From the NCBI RefSeq assembly GCF_038396675.1, contig NC_088931.1, positions 76,827,501-76,891,500 of the forward strand: a stretch of DNA of 64,000 nucleotides, read 5' to 3'. Positions 14,797 to 24,400 of the stretch are shown here, piece after piece. The stretch's first letter is position 1. Every line of letters begins with the position of its first letter. The position numbers were made by a program, and so were the translations under genes. The notes under the pieces are model-generated. The model made no database searches. It was not told where the DNA came from and worked only from the letters and a program-made list of their open reading frames with translations. Source of the stretch: Hydra vulgaris (lineage: Eukaryota; Cnidaria; Hydrozoa; Anthoathecata; Hydridae).

Positions 14797-14965
14797 ATAT
14801 AAAACATTTTTTAAGTAAATATAAAACATTTTTTAAGAAAATATAAAACATTTTTTAAGAAAATATAAAACATTTTTTAAGAAAATTTAAAACATTTTTT
14901 AAGAAAATATAAAACATTTTTTAAGAAAATATAAAACAATTTTTAAGAAAATATAAAACACTTAA
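14797..14965. repeat. Left terminal 22-bp array of the mariner element
   Basis: About seven to eight copies of AAAATATAAAACATTTTTTA(AG) in direct tandem. The first copies vary slightly; the last degenerate. Confidence 0.9.
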
Positions 14966-15421
14966 TTACGTAATTACTCCTTAACACTTTGGAATTTATG
15001 AGGTTTATTCATGACAAAGAAGAGAACTATAAAAAATAAAAAAAAAAGGATGGCGGTAGTAAATTAGTTGTCAGTTGTAAGTGCCTTAAAAGTATAATTT
15101 TTTGAGTCTATTATCAAACTTTTTATCATACCTTAAAGTTTGGAATCAGACTTTTAAGTATGGAATAAAAGTTTTATATTTATAAGATTTTTAACTTTTA
15201 TTCCAAACTTAAAAGACTTAATATGGTGAGTAATGTTCGTTATAGTTTTAAGTTTATATCAATTACAATGAAAAATAGAAAAATTACTATACACATATTA
15301 AACAAATGCTTTTTTTTATCCAGAGAAAACTTTTTAAATGCAATACATATGTTATCATGCCTTACTATGCTTATAATTAAAATATATTATTCAAGCTTTA
15401 TTTTGTTGTTTTAACTGATTA

Positions 15422-16432
15422 ATGGAAAATGAGATAGAAAGGAAAAAAAGAACACTTATTACAAAGGATATTGTAAGAACCATAAGAAAGTCAATTCTAA
15501 AAAAAATGAAGTTAAAAGAAATAGCGGAAGAAGTTGAAATATCAGTTTCTGCAACACGTTCTATTTCTGATAAAATCAGTAAAGGACTTAGTGATGATAA
15601 AATCACATCAGTAAAAAAAGGAAGGCGCAGCTCTTATGACGAGACGCTTAAATCTGAAATTTGATTGTTAATTGAGCATGATCCATCTCATACTTTAGCA
15701 TCATTGAGAAACATTCTCATTGAAAGGAATATTAATGTATCTATACCAACAATATCTAAGTATTTGAAGTCGATGGAGTTCACTAGAAAACGACTTACAT
15801 TAGTACCAAAAGAAAGGAACTCGCCGCAAAACGTTGATTTAAGACAAAGTTTTTGCAGGACTATTAATTCGATTCCTGACAATAACTTAGTATTTCTAGA
15901 TGAAACAGGCTTTAACTTACATACTTCTAAGCAATATGGCTATTCTATAAAGAATACAAAATGTTTTGTTACAGTGCCAGCAAATCGTGGAAAGAATGTA
16001 AATCTAATGGCCGCTATAACAGTTAATGGTATTCTAAGCTTTAAGATAGTGGATGGTGCCTATAATGGCGATATTTTTTGTGATTTTATAACCAATAATT
16101 TAAGACCGTATTTCTTAACAAATCCTCATTTTGTACTAGTATTGGACAATTGTGCATTTCATCGTCGAAGAGATGTAATCGATTTGCTCGGCCAATCCAA
16201 TGTTTCAGTTTACTTTTTGCCACCTTATTCACCGCAATTGAACCCGATCGAGGAATACTTAAGTTGTCTTAAAGGTAATTATACTTCTATAAGGCCGTTT
16301 CCAAAAACTAGCAATGAAGTTAAGGCTACTTTAAATTGGCTTATACCGACAATTGGCATTGATTTTTGTGGTTGGTATTGTAATATGAGAAAATGGGTTT
16401 TGAAAGGCATAGCAAGGCAAGAGTTTTATTAA
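15422..16432 (+). pseudogene. Tc1/mariner-type DD34E transposase, one in-frame stop
   Basis: ATG at 15422 opens a helix-turn-helix region (residues about 10-60, ITKDIVRTIRKSI ... LKEIAEEVEISVSATRSI) and a basic GRRSSYDE linker. A single TGA at 15662-15664 follows. The frame then continues to 16432 through a second HTH (TLASLRNILIERNINVSIPT) and the DDE_3 catalytic core. The core has FLDETGFNLH (first D), VLDNCAFHR (second D) and LPPYSPQLNPIEEY, with 34 residues between the second D and the E. Total length would be about 336 codons, normal for the family. Apart from that stop I see no damage, so a read-through or a very recent mutation are both possible. Confidence 0.88.
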
Positions 16433-16559
16433 AGTGGATACTTTGTTATTTATATTATATCTTTAAATATAATGAGTTTTAGTTATATTAAAAAAATACA
16501 CTTTATTCTTTAGAAATTTATGAATAACTTTATACATCATAAATGCACTCTTAAATAAC

Positions 16560-16866
16560 TAAAATGTTTTATATTTTCTTAAAAATTGTTTTATATTTTC
16601 TTAAAAATTGTTTTATATATGTATAATTTTAATGTTTTATAATTTTATAAATTTGTTTTTTATTTTCTTACAATTTGTTTTGTATTTTCTAAAAAAATGT
16701 TCTATAAATTCTTAAAAAATGTTTTATATTTTCTTAAAAAATGTTTTATATTTTCTTAAAAAATGTTTTATATTTTCTTAAAAAATGTTTTATATTTTCT
16801 TAAAAAATGTTTTATATTTTCTTAAAAAATGTTTTATATTTACTTAAAAAATGTTTTATATTTCGC
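16560..16866. repeat. Right terminal 22-bp array of the mariner element
   Basis: About a dozen copies of the unit in the opposite orientation (CTTAAAAAATGTTTTATATT). The proximal ones are degenerate (16560-16690) and the distal ones nearly identical. This array is longer than the left one. Confidence 0.9.
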
Positions 16867-16902
16867 ATAAACCCTGTAATAAAAATAACAATTAATGTAT
16901 TT

Positions 16903-16945
16903 TATTTCGTTATAAATAGAAACGCATCTTTCTATTTATAACGAA
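16903..16945. repeat. Palindrome just outside the mariner element
   Basis: TTCGTTATAAATAGAAA is followed by CGCATC and the complement TTTCTATTTATAACGAA. Hairpin-forming. 16946-17865 otherwise has CTACTAGTATA repeats (16990-17085) and no gene. Confidence 0.8.
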
Positions 16946-17865
16946 AATTTTTTAAATTAATGTTTATGCTTGTAATTCTAAACTATTTTTTATCTACTAG
17001 TATACATACTAGTAGTACTTTTATCTACTAGTATATATACTATTATATATAATATATGATATTATATATCTACTAGTATAATAGCTTGAAAACTTGAGTT
17101 CTTTCACTTTTCATTTTTTATTGTAAATTTATTTATTTTGAAAATTTATTTATTTTGTGATTTTAACATAAAAAATTTTAACTGGAAACTATTTGATCGC
17201 AAATTATAATTTTTGGAAAATGATGACAAAAAATGTCTCAAAAAGAACTTGATAATATATTTTTTTTTATTTAATATGTATTTCGCTAATAAAAAGTAAA
17301 AAGTTACAAAAATTAAGCAATACAAATATAGAAATATATGGCTGGGACAAGAAGAAGACAAATATAATCTTATTACCAAACCCCTTAAAATAAAAATTTC
17401 AATAATAAAAATTACAAGGCATATTACGCTATATTACAGTGTAATACATCCAAAAGTATATAAATGAATACAAATACAAAAATAAAAGACTTGTAATATT
17501 GTTTTTCTTAACTTGTTTTAATTTTAAAAAAAATTGAATTAAAGATAAACAAATACATTGAATAAACAAATGTGATCCTAATTAAAAGCTTAAGAAAAAA
17601 TTTGTAGTCATTAATCAAAAGTTTTTGCTTAAATCAATTTTTAAATTATTGAAAAGAAGAAATAATTTTTAGCTAATCATTAAAAATTGTGTTCCGTAGT
17701 TTAGGATCTCTATTTGCAATTAAAATCTTAGTTGCAAAATAGTAGGTTTTAGGTTGAATGTAATTGTCTTCTAAAAAAGTTTGGGTATCAATGATTTATC
17801 TTTTTTTTAAATTGAGTTAATTATCATGAATGCCATTTTTTTTATCAACTTTGAACATAAGAATA

Positions 17866-18744
17866 GGGGGTAGATAAGGGTAATAAGAGCACTTTGGTAA
17901 TATGAGCATACTTAAAGAATTCTTAGATGTAAGCAGTGAAGTTAAAGTTGCTTTGTATATTTTGAATTGATTTTTTGTGGTGATAACAGAAATCGGTGTA
18001 GTTAGCGTAAATTTATGTGCAGTAATTAGCGGGTATCATTTAATTAAAACGCTATTAAACTTTTTGCGTTGTTAAAATAATATCATCACGTATGAATAAA
18101 TCTGTGGCGCGAAATTTTAGTGCTAAAGTAATGAAACTTTTTTTTAAAGAAAAATATGTTAGCTAGAAATTCTTTCCATCTTTTGTTTGAAAAACAATGC
18201 ATAGAAACATTTAGTTTTGACTTTAATGATGCCATTTTTGTGTAATATGAGCATGCTCAAATTACCCAGTGTTTTCATTAAAATTACACAGTATCGCACC
18301 AAATGTCGCAGTGGTTTTAATTGATTTTTGAATAAAAACAAAGCATAGTAAAAAATTTTAATATTTCAACAATACTAAATATTTTTCTGTAATTTTAAAA
18401 TCAAAAAGTTTGAATTTTTTTTGTTCAAAGGTTTGAGTTAATAAAATTGATAAAATAACAAACTAATTTTTTTTTTTTTTTTTGCGGAAAACAAAGTTGT
18501 TTTTTTTTCAATAAAAAATGGCCTAAAATTTGATCTTTTAATGGTAAGTTTTGTTAATAACAAATTATTATATTCCGAAAATTAGTTTTAATTGTCAGGT
18601 TGGTATTTTTAAATTTAGTTAATATTATTTTTTTGAGCTAATTTAAAATGCTCATATTATTCGCAAATTTTTTGGATCCAGCATAATTATTTATGAAAAT
18701 ATTCCAATTTTCGCTTAAGGTACTCATATTACCCTAATCTACCC
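17866..18744. mobile_element. TA-flanked MITE, 879 bp
   Basis: TA at 17864-17865 and 18745-18746 flank inverted ends GGGGGTAGATAAGGGTAAT and ATTACCCTAATCTACCC. The match continues imperfectly inward (TAATATGAGCATACTTAA against TTAAGGTACTCATATTA). No transposase frame. A Tc1/mariner relative is the likely driver. 18745-19368 shows nothing recognisable. Confidence 0.75.
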
Positions 18745-19368
18745 TAAAAAAGATCAAGTTGAAATACGTTGAGAATATTAAGTTTAATAAATAGCAATTT
18801 AATGTGCGAAAATCTACATTTCCAATTATTTTTAAAGTATACTTTTGTTTACCGAGCAGTTTATTTATTTTAGTTAAATTAGTCCTACAACAGGCAACGT
18901 TTGCATAATTTAATATAATTAATGAACTTTGCATGAAGTTTGCATAATTTAGGTAGCAAGGAATAAAAGAATAAAATGTGTATATCTCAAACAGGTTTGG
19001 TCGATCAACTGCTGTTTTTTAAAAATACAATTTTTATATTTGAACATAAAAATAAGAATCTGATATAAATTAAGTTTTTCCAAGTTTTAGACTTTCATAT
19101 TTGCTATCAGATTAGAAGAATTATCTACTCTATTTTGGTAATGAACTGGTCGACAGGCATGGTTTTGCAAGCCTTATAGTTTGATTAGTTTTGTTTTGTG
19201 TGTTATTGCCAACACTATAATAGCATATGTGAGATGCCTATGAATTAGACTAAAGAAAAGTTTTTTTCTTGAAACAAATAAGTTTAAAAATAAGCTTAAA
19301 ACCTCATAAAATTCCGATATCTGCATAATATGTATTGGAATTTTATGAGCTAATTTTATATATACATA

Positions 19369-20290
19369 GGGGAGACCGGGGCTAGTTGGCTCGGTTTTTA
19401 CTCTATGAGCTCTGTAGCCCTAACAGTACATTTTTAAAAAAATATTAAAGTGTAGTCTTAAAGAGTATGGATTAGGGTATCTTATAAAATTTGAATTCAT
19501 TTACAAAAAAAAATTCTTGGGGCCTTTCCAAACCCTCAAAAAAAAAAAAATGCGCCAACTTACCCCACCACGGGGTAAGTTGGCGCAAACTATAAAAATG
19601 ATTATTAATGCACTATTAAGTGCAAAATTAATAGAAATTTTTTTAAAATTAATTTTTGCAACAATTTTATCCTAAAATTTAATTTTATTTTTAGCTGGTA
19701 CCAAATATTAGTCCGTATAAAAGTCAAACAGTAGCCCGCCTTTTATCTGTGGAAAAAAAAACTAAAAAATTTTTTTTTTTTAATTTTTTTGTAAGAATAA
19801 ATATTTTCAATATTGTTAAAAATTAAAAAAAAAAATAATAATAATTTTATAAAAATAAATATTTTTTTCCATAGTAAATGCTATAAGCCAACTTACCCCG
19901 TGAAAAATTTGTCAACTTACCCCGAAACCTTTTTTTTTAACAAACAGTCTATAGATCCTGAAAAACGGCAGCTTTGAAAAAAAAGTCTGACTGGATATAA
20001 TAAACCAATTGTGACTGGAACTTTTACAATAATTTTTTTTTCATACGACTAAATATTTTCTTTGTAAAGTAAAAAGGAAGCGATGTTCTAAAAGTTACGT
20101 TTTTGTCCAAAAAACGCTTAAATCTCAATATCTCCCATGCGCATGCGCGAATCTTGACAATACTACAGTGAATGATTAAATGGTCAATAAGGAAGTTTCT
20201 GAGTAATTTTTGTCACTTTCTGATGAAAGGCTCTAAAGATAAACGCAGTTCGTCAACTTACCTCTGCGGCCAACTAGCCCCGGTTTCCCC
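19369..20290. mobile_element. TA-flanked MITE, 922 bp
   Basis: TA on both sides (19367-19368, 20291-20292) with ends GGGGAGACCGGGGCTAGTTG and CAACTAGCCCCGGTTTCCCC. Inside are repeated ACTTACCCC words, including a palindrome near 19553-19590 (GCCAACTTACCCC...GGGGTAAGTTGGC). No coding capacity. 20291-20778 has no recognisable gene. Confidence 0.85.
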
Positions 20291-20778
20291 TATAGTAGCA
20301 TAGCAATTTATTAAATGTTTAAAAATATAAAAATATATCATCGAGAGACAAAATAACTTCTTATCTTGAACTAGAGGTAACTACATTCAAGACCCATTCT
20401 TATTCTAGAATTAGAGGAACTCCATTCAAGATAAAAATACTTAAAAACCATTTTTTTCAAAAGAGAAGCTCTACAATATGAAATGTTTGATTTTTCAAAC
20501 TTTGTTTTAAAAATCACCGCTGAATTAAATTATCCTTTCTTAAATTGTATTTATCATTATGTTTTAGTGTATACAAATTATGGACAGAAACTCAATTCGT
20601 CTCAATTCAATACACCAATTAAAGCCGCGTTACGGAGAATTTAAAAAAAAAAACTGGATCGAGTATATGAGGAAAAAAATCAAGTCAGCTTTTAATTCTT
20701 GAGTAAACGAAGTATAAACAAACAACATAAACTAAGCCAATAATCTTTTAAACAAATATAAAACATATATAGATCAAA

Positions 20779-21876
20779 ATGGATTATGATATAGTATGTA
20801 GTATGAAAGTTGAAGAATTGAAGTCTTATTTACGTCTTCGTGGCTTGAAGATATCTGGAAAGAAAGAAATTCTTGCAGCTCGAGTATATTAACGGTGTTG
20901 AATTACCTGATCCTTTTAAGCTCAGTAATGGCTGGTTATCAGAAGACGAAGGCCTAACTTGTTGGCCAATATTATTATATCCTAATATACACAATTATTT
21001 ATTATTTAACTCTGCTGAAATAGCCAGTAAAGACTTAAGTAACTACAAAACGTGTAAAGCCTATAGTTACTTTAAATGTGGCTGGCTTGAACCTTTATTT
21101 TACCATCAAGTTGGAATAGAAAGTGAATACTGTTATTTAAAAGGGAACTGTAGGAAATCTGAAAAAATTAATGATCCCTTTCACAAGCTACGGATTATTT
21201 TTGATAAAAAAACTGCTAAAATAGTTTCTGCACATTGTACTTGTCTAGCTGGTTTATCGCAGACATGTAATCATGTTGCTGCAACCCTCTTTCGAATTGA
21301 GGCTGCTGTTAGAAATGGTTTGACGAATGTAGCTTGTACTAGTTCAAAATCAGAGTGGCTTCCCAACCGCAGCATAGTAGCACCATCAAAAATATGTGAC
21401 TTAAAATTTGATCGTGATGAATTTGGTAGGCGTGGAAGAAAAAAGCGTTCCCTAGTATCAAATGAAAAGCGTAATTACAACCCATTAGTTAACTGTAGTC
21501 TAAAAAATTTAAATTTAACAGACATAGCAAAAGCAATTAAAACCGTTGCTCCTCATAGTATCATAACTTCTGTTGTACCTAAACCTGACATTTATTATAT
21601 GGAAGAATTAATTGTGTCTTCAAATGTTATCAAACCTACAATTTTGACCATGGATGATATTATTGTTATGTCAGACAATAAATTTTCTTTCAGTGAAAAC
21701 ATGAAAACAAATATGACTCAAATAATTGTTACTGATATAGAGCATATGACTGTAGGTCAAAGCACAAATGAGCTTTGGTTTAATTTTCGAAAACAAGTTA
21801 TAACTGCTTCAAAAGCTCATGATGTTCTAAAAAAATTTGAAAAAATTAACATGCGCATTAAAGTTGATATGTGGTC
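20779..21876 (+). pseudogene. SAP-SWIM-YqaJ nuclease gene, 5' half, split by the Polinton
   Basis: ATG at 20779 gives MDYDIVCSMKVEELKSYLRL then RGLKISGKKEILAARV, a SAP DNA-binding motif. The frame changes near 20,870-20,895 (frameshift, or a short intron I cannot delimit), and the second frame runs to the insertion point. A SWIM zinc finger CxCx7CxH (HCTCLAGLSQTCNHVAA) lies near 21236. A basic patch (GRRGRKKRSL) follows. SWIM plus YqaJ proteins of this kind accompany some eukaryotic DNA transposons, notably ISL2EU-type elements; that link is from memory. The 3' half resumes beyond 61,688 in the same reading phase. Confidence 0.75.
21871..21876. repeat. 6-bp target-site duplication, left copy (GTGGTC)
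   Basis: GTGGTC here and at 61689-61694 directly flank the inverted repeats. Six bases is the usual Polinton/Maverick target duplication. Confidence 0.95.
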
Positions 21877-22393
21877 TGATGAGATGTATTAATCGGTTTT
21901 TATTTTTTTCTTCATTATTATCATGATAATTGCGCCCTAAGAACGTGATTGGTTGTAATGGTTCTCACATGACCGAAAAGGTGAGGTGGACTGACCAAAA
22001 AAGTGAGGGCGTTAAATGGTAGGGCGTCAAGGAGTGTGACAAGTGGTGACATGGTGACAAGTGACAAGTGGTGACATGGTGACAAGTGGTGACATGGTGA
22101 CAAGTGACATGGTGACATGGTGACAAGTGGTGACATGGTGACATGGTGACAAGTGGCGACATGGTGACGAGTGACATGGTGATAAGTGAAAATGACGCAT
22201 GCGTGACAGGGTCATTCTTGTCACAGTGTGCATGTTGTGACATGGTGATTTATAAAAGAATAAAAAAATTGCGTTTATTTTATTGAATTTATTAAAAAAA
22301 AAAAACGGTTTATAATCTCGATAGGGTCGTTTGCCATAAATGAAGCGGTTAAAAAAGAAAAAAAAATGTTTTTATATTATTTCTTCACAGTTG
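21877..22393. repeat. Left terminal inverted repeat of the Polinton
   Basis: Begins TGATGAGATGTA. It matches the right end in complement through AATTGCGCCCTAAGAACGTG and GGTTTATAATCTCGATAGGG, and fades after CACAGTTG at about 22393. It contains the minisatellite at 22027-22245 and an inward-facing TATA-like TTATAAAAGAATA near 22251. The first few codons of the rightmost gene (MFLYYFFTV) are duplicated here because that gene starts inside the right repeat. Confidence 0.93.
22027..22245. repeat. Minisatellite in left inverted repeat (GTGACAAGTGGTGACATG)
   Basis: Irregular tandem array of GTGACAAGTG and GTGACATG words. Open frames reading SPCHHLSPCHH or VTMSPLVT through it are repeat artefacts. 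The copy number is lower than in the right repeat. Confidence 0.93.
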
Positions 22394-22646
22394 TAAGATA
22401 ATTCAGAACTGAACGCTTCTTCTGCAATAAAATCTTTTTTCTTCTTGTGTCAATGATGGTGAATAAATTGGCATTTTTATTCTAATCTAAAAAAATTTTT
22501 AAGCGGGATATTCTTTAAGGAAAAAAATTTTCAAGTTTATAAATTTGAATCTGTTAATAAAAAGGTGTTGAAAAAATGGTATAAAAAAACCCGCAAGAAA
22601 ACGATAAAAATAATCGATAAAAACTCGGCATTGACATTATTTTTAG

Positions 22647-22793
22647 ATAGAGAAAAATAAACCGTTGCAACAGTTTGAGCAGCCGAATAAAGTATCAGTC
22701 GTGAAACCGTACAACTCTCAAGACGATAGCACGATCAAGTATCATAATGGTATTCCGTACGATAGCACGCACTATAGTTTCCCTGTGTATTAA
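22647..22793 (+). other. Short open segment of coding-like composition, no start
   Basis: 48 codons without ATG, reading KVSVVKPYNSQDDSTIKYHN then GIPYDSTHYSFPVY and a stop. The base composition is visibly less AT-rich than the surroundings. It could be a terminal exon of a transcript starting in the left inverted repeat, or a stray captured fragment. I recognise no family. The rest of 22394-22994 holds nothing I can name. Confidence 0.3.
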
Positions 22794-22994
22794 ATTAAAG
22801 AGAGTCATGGTGGAAAAAAGATTTTTTAAAAAATCAAAAAACTTTATTGTTATTCGACCGCTTCAGACATGATATAAAAGAATACAGCAATAAAAAATAT
22901 CAATTTTGCAATAAAAAAAGTATATAATCTTGAAAATTGACTTGTAAAAAGAAAAAATATTGAAATATGAAATAAAAATGTATTATAATAAAGT

Positions 22995-23213
22995 CTATTT
23001 ATAGTTTAAAAAAAATTCTTGTTTTAAATGTGGGATGCAAAAATGACATCCCGCACATTGTTCGTCTATTTCCCATATAAACGAGCATTCTTTCCAGCAG
23101 CATGGTTTTTCTGGCCAACTGCATAAACAGCAACCAGAGCAAAAATATCTTTTGTCCGGTTTGTCAAAGTCTTTTTTAATTTTCTCAAGCTCTTTCACTT
23201 TTTTTCTTTTCAT
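22995..23213 (-). CDS. Small cysteine-rich protein of the Polinton, unknown
   Basis: 72 codons with a lysine-rich N-terminus (MKRKKVKELEKIKKDFDK) and a C-terminal half with eleven cysteines (CSGCCLCSW, CCWKEC, CAGCHFCIPH). Paired CxxC spacing suggests zinc binding. It is not clearly a RING, BIR or other named finger. It is the leftmost gene of a minus-strand accessory run. Function unknown. Confidence 0.5.
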   Translation of the reverse strand: MKRKKVKELEKIKKDFDKPDKRYFCSGCCLCSWPEKPCCWKECSFIWEIDEQCAGCHFCIPHLKQEFFLNYK

Positions 23214-23432
23214 ATCTTTCTCCTTTTCGTTTTTTGTTTTTTTGTAGGCATAATTTATTTCTAAAAAAGAAAAAAAAAGTGATTAGGTTGTGCTCAAGTT
23301 TGACATGTTTATAAATGTAACTGTATACATACCTTCAGTTGAGAACGTGTTTTCTGTTTCTTTTTTTTCGCAATACCTGTTTCTTTTTCCTGTTCTTCCT
23401 TTTTTTATAATTTTTTTATCCATCTAAAAAAA

Positions 23433-24176
23433 TTATACAAAATATTCGTAAATTATTTTATGATTAAGAAAATAATTTGCATTTATAAATTCGTATTGAT
23501 TTTTTAACCAATAAATAGTTTTTAAAATAATATTAAATATATTGTCAAGATATTTTTTGCATTGGTTATCCAAACAAGGTTTAAAATTTATTTCTGCAAA
23601 AATACAATTAAAAATACTTTGAAGTCCTTTTATTAAAGCTTTTTGTATAATAAAAAAAGACAAATCTGTTGAAGTTCTCCATAGCCAATACGGTCCGCGA
23701 GTATAGTTTAAATTTTTTATAAATATTCTATGTGTCCTATATTCAGAAAAATCATATTCGTCATGAAATCTCCGCAAGATTTTGTCAAAATTAAATTTGA
23801 AATTGACCAAAATAGATTCAAATTCATCAATGACTGCTTCCATTTTATTTTTTAACTTTTTTATTGATAATTTTCTTAAACAGAGTTGTTTTAATGACAA
23901 ATCAATTTCTCCATTGGGGTAACATTTTCTTTCTTTCATGATTTGATCGTAAATGTCAATATTAAACCAAAGTCTTGTGTTTTGTGCCACCTCTTTTAAA
24001 TAGTAAGAATAAGGAATAAACTTGTTTTCTCGTTTTGCTTTTTTCCGTTTAATTATTTCTTCCCAGACTATATTTTCTTCTAAATCTCGATGAAAAACAC
24101 AAAAAAAATCAACTTTAGGTTCTTCATAATTTTCCGTGTCACCAATTTCTTGAGTGTATTTTTTAATGTTTTTCAT
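23433..24176 (-). CDS. Unknown 247-aa Polinton accessory protein, paralogue of the piggyBac-split gene
   Basis: An open frame from MKNIKKYTQEIGDTENYEEP to a C-terminus NIILKTIYWLKNQYEF ... NHKIIYEYFV. Shared blocks show it is a paralogue of the adjacent gene (27372 to 24200): YYLKEVAQNTRLWF matches YYTEMFINKTHIWL, LSLKQLCLRKL matches LSLLDLCKRKM, and NIILKTIYWLKNQYEF matches KIILKTIEWFTDQYNF. Mostly helical by eye, no membrane segment, no known domain. The pair suggests a tandem duplication of a cargo gene. Confidence 0.6.
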   Translation of the reverse strand: MKNIKKYTQEIGDTENYEEPKVDFFCVFHRDLEENIVWEEIIKRKKAKRENKFIPYSYYLKEVAQNTRLWFNIDIYDQIMKERKCYPNGEIDLSLKQLCLRKLSIKKLKNKMEAVIDEFESILVNFKFNFDKILRRFHDEYDFSEYRTHRIFIKNLNYTRGPYWLWRTSTDLSFFIIQKALIKGLQSIFNCIFAEINFKPCLDNQCKKYLDNIFNIILKTIYWLKNQYEFINANYFLNHKIIYEYFV

Positions 24177-24199
24177 TCTGAAAAAAAAACAAACTGTTA

Positions 24200-24400
24200 T
24201 TAAAGATAATCGAGTATACTATCATTACAAATAAATTTTTTATAAATGACAAAGTTATATTGATCGGTAAACCATTCAATAGTTTTTAAAATAATTTTAA
24301 AAAAATGGTGCAGATAATCTTTATTCAAGTGATAATATTTTTTTTTTGAATATTCAGCTTCATAATATACTTGCGCAAATAAATAAACTAAATTTATTAA
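24200..24400 (-). pseudogene. 3' part of a Polinton accessory gene split by piggyBac
   Basis: The C-terminal segment (YHLNKDYLHHFFKIILKTI, ending NDSILDYL) matches the end of the 23433-24176 gene. The piggyBac sits directly upstream at a TTAA. The 5' part lies at 26874-27372. Unknown function. Confidence 0.65.

Larger units (their letters stand above)
14782..16876 (+). mobile_element. Tc1/mariner-superfamily element, 2095 bp, TA-flanked
   Basis: Seen: a TA dinucleotide on each side (14780-14781 and 16877-16878), inverted ends beginning CAGGGTTTATGCGAAATATA, and one transposase gene inside. Both ends continue into arrays of a 22-bp unit in opposite orientation, so the inverted repeats are built from tandem copies. 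The preserved ends and nearly open gene suggest a fairly young copy. Confidence 0.92.

Noticed and set aside
21921-22243. Frames reading SPCHHLSPCHH and VTMSPLVT in both inverted repeats (also 61238-61644)
   Set aside because: They are produced by the minisatellite in several frames at once and differ in length between the two ends.
22995-23213. IAP (BIR) or RING protein
   Set aside because: The cysteine and histidine spacing fits neither BIR (CxxCx16HxxxxxxC) nor RING (C3HC4).
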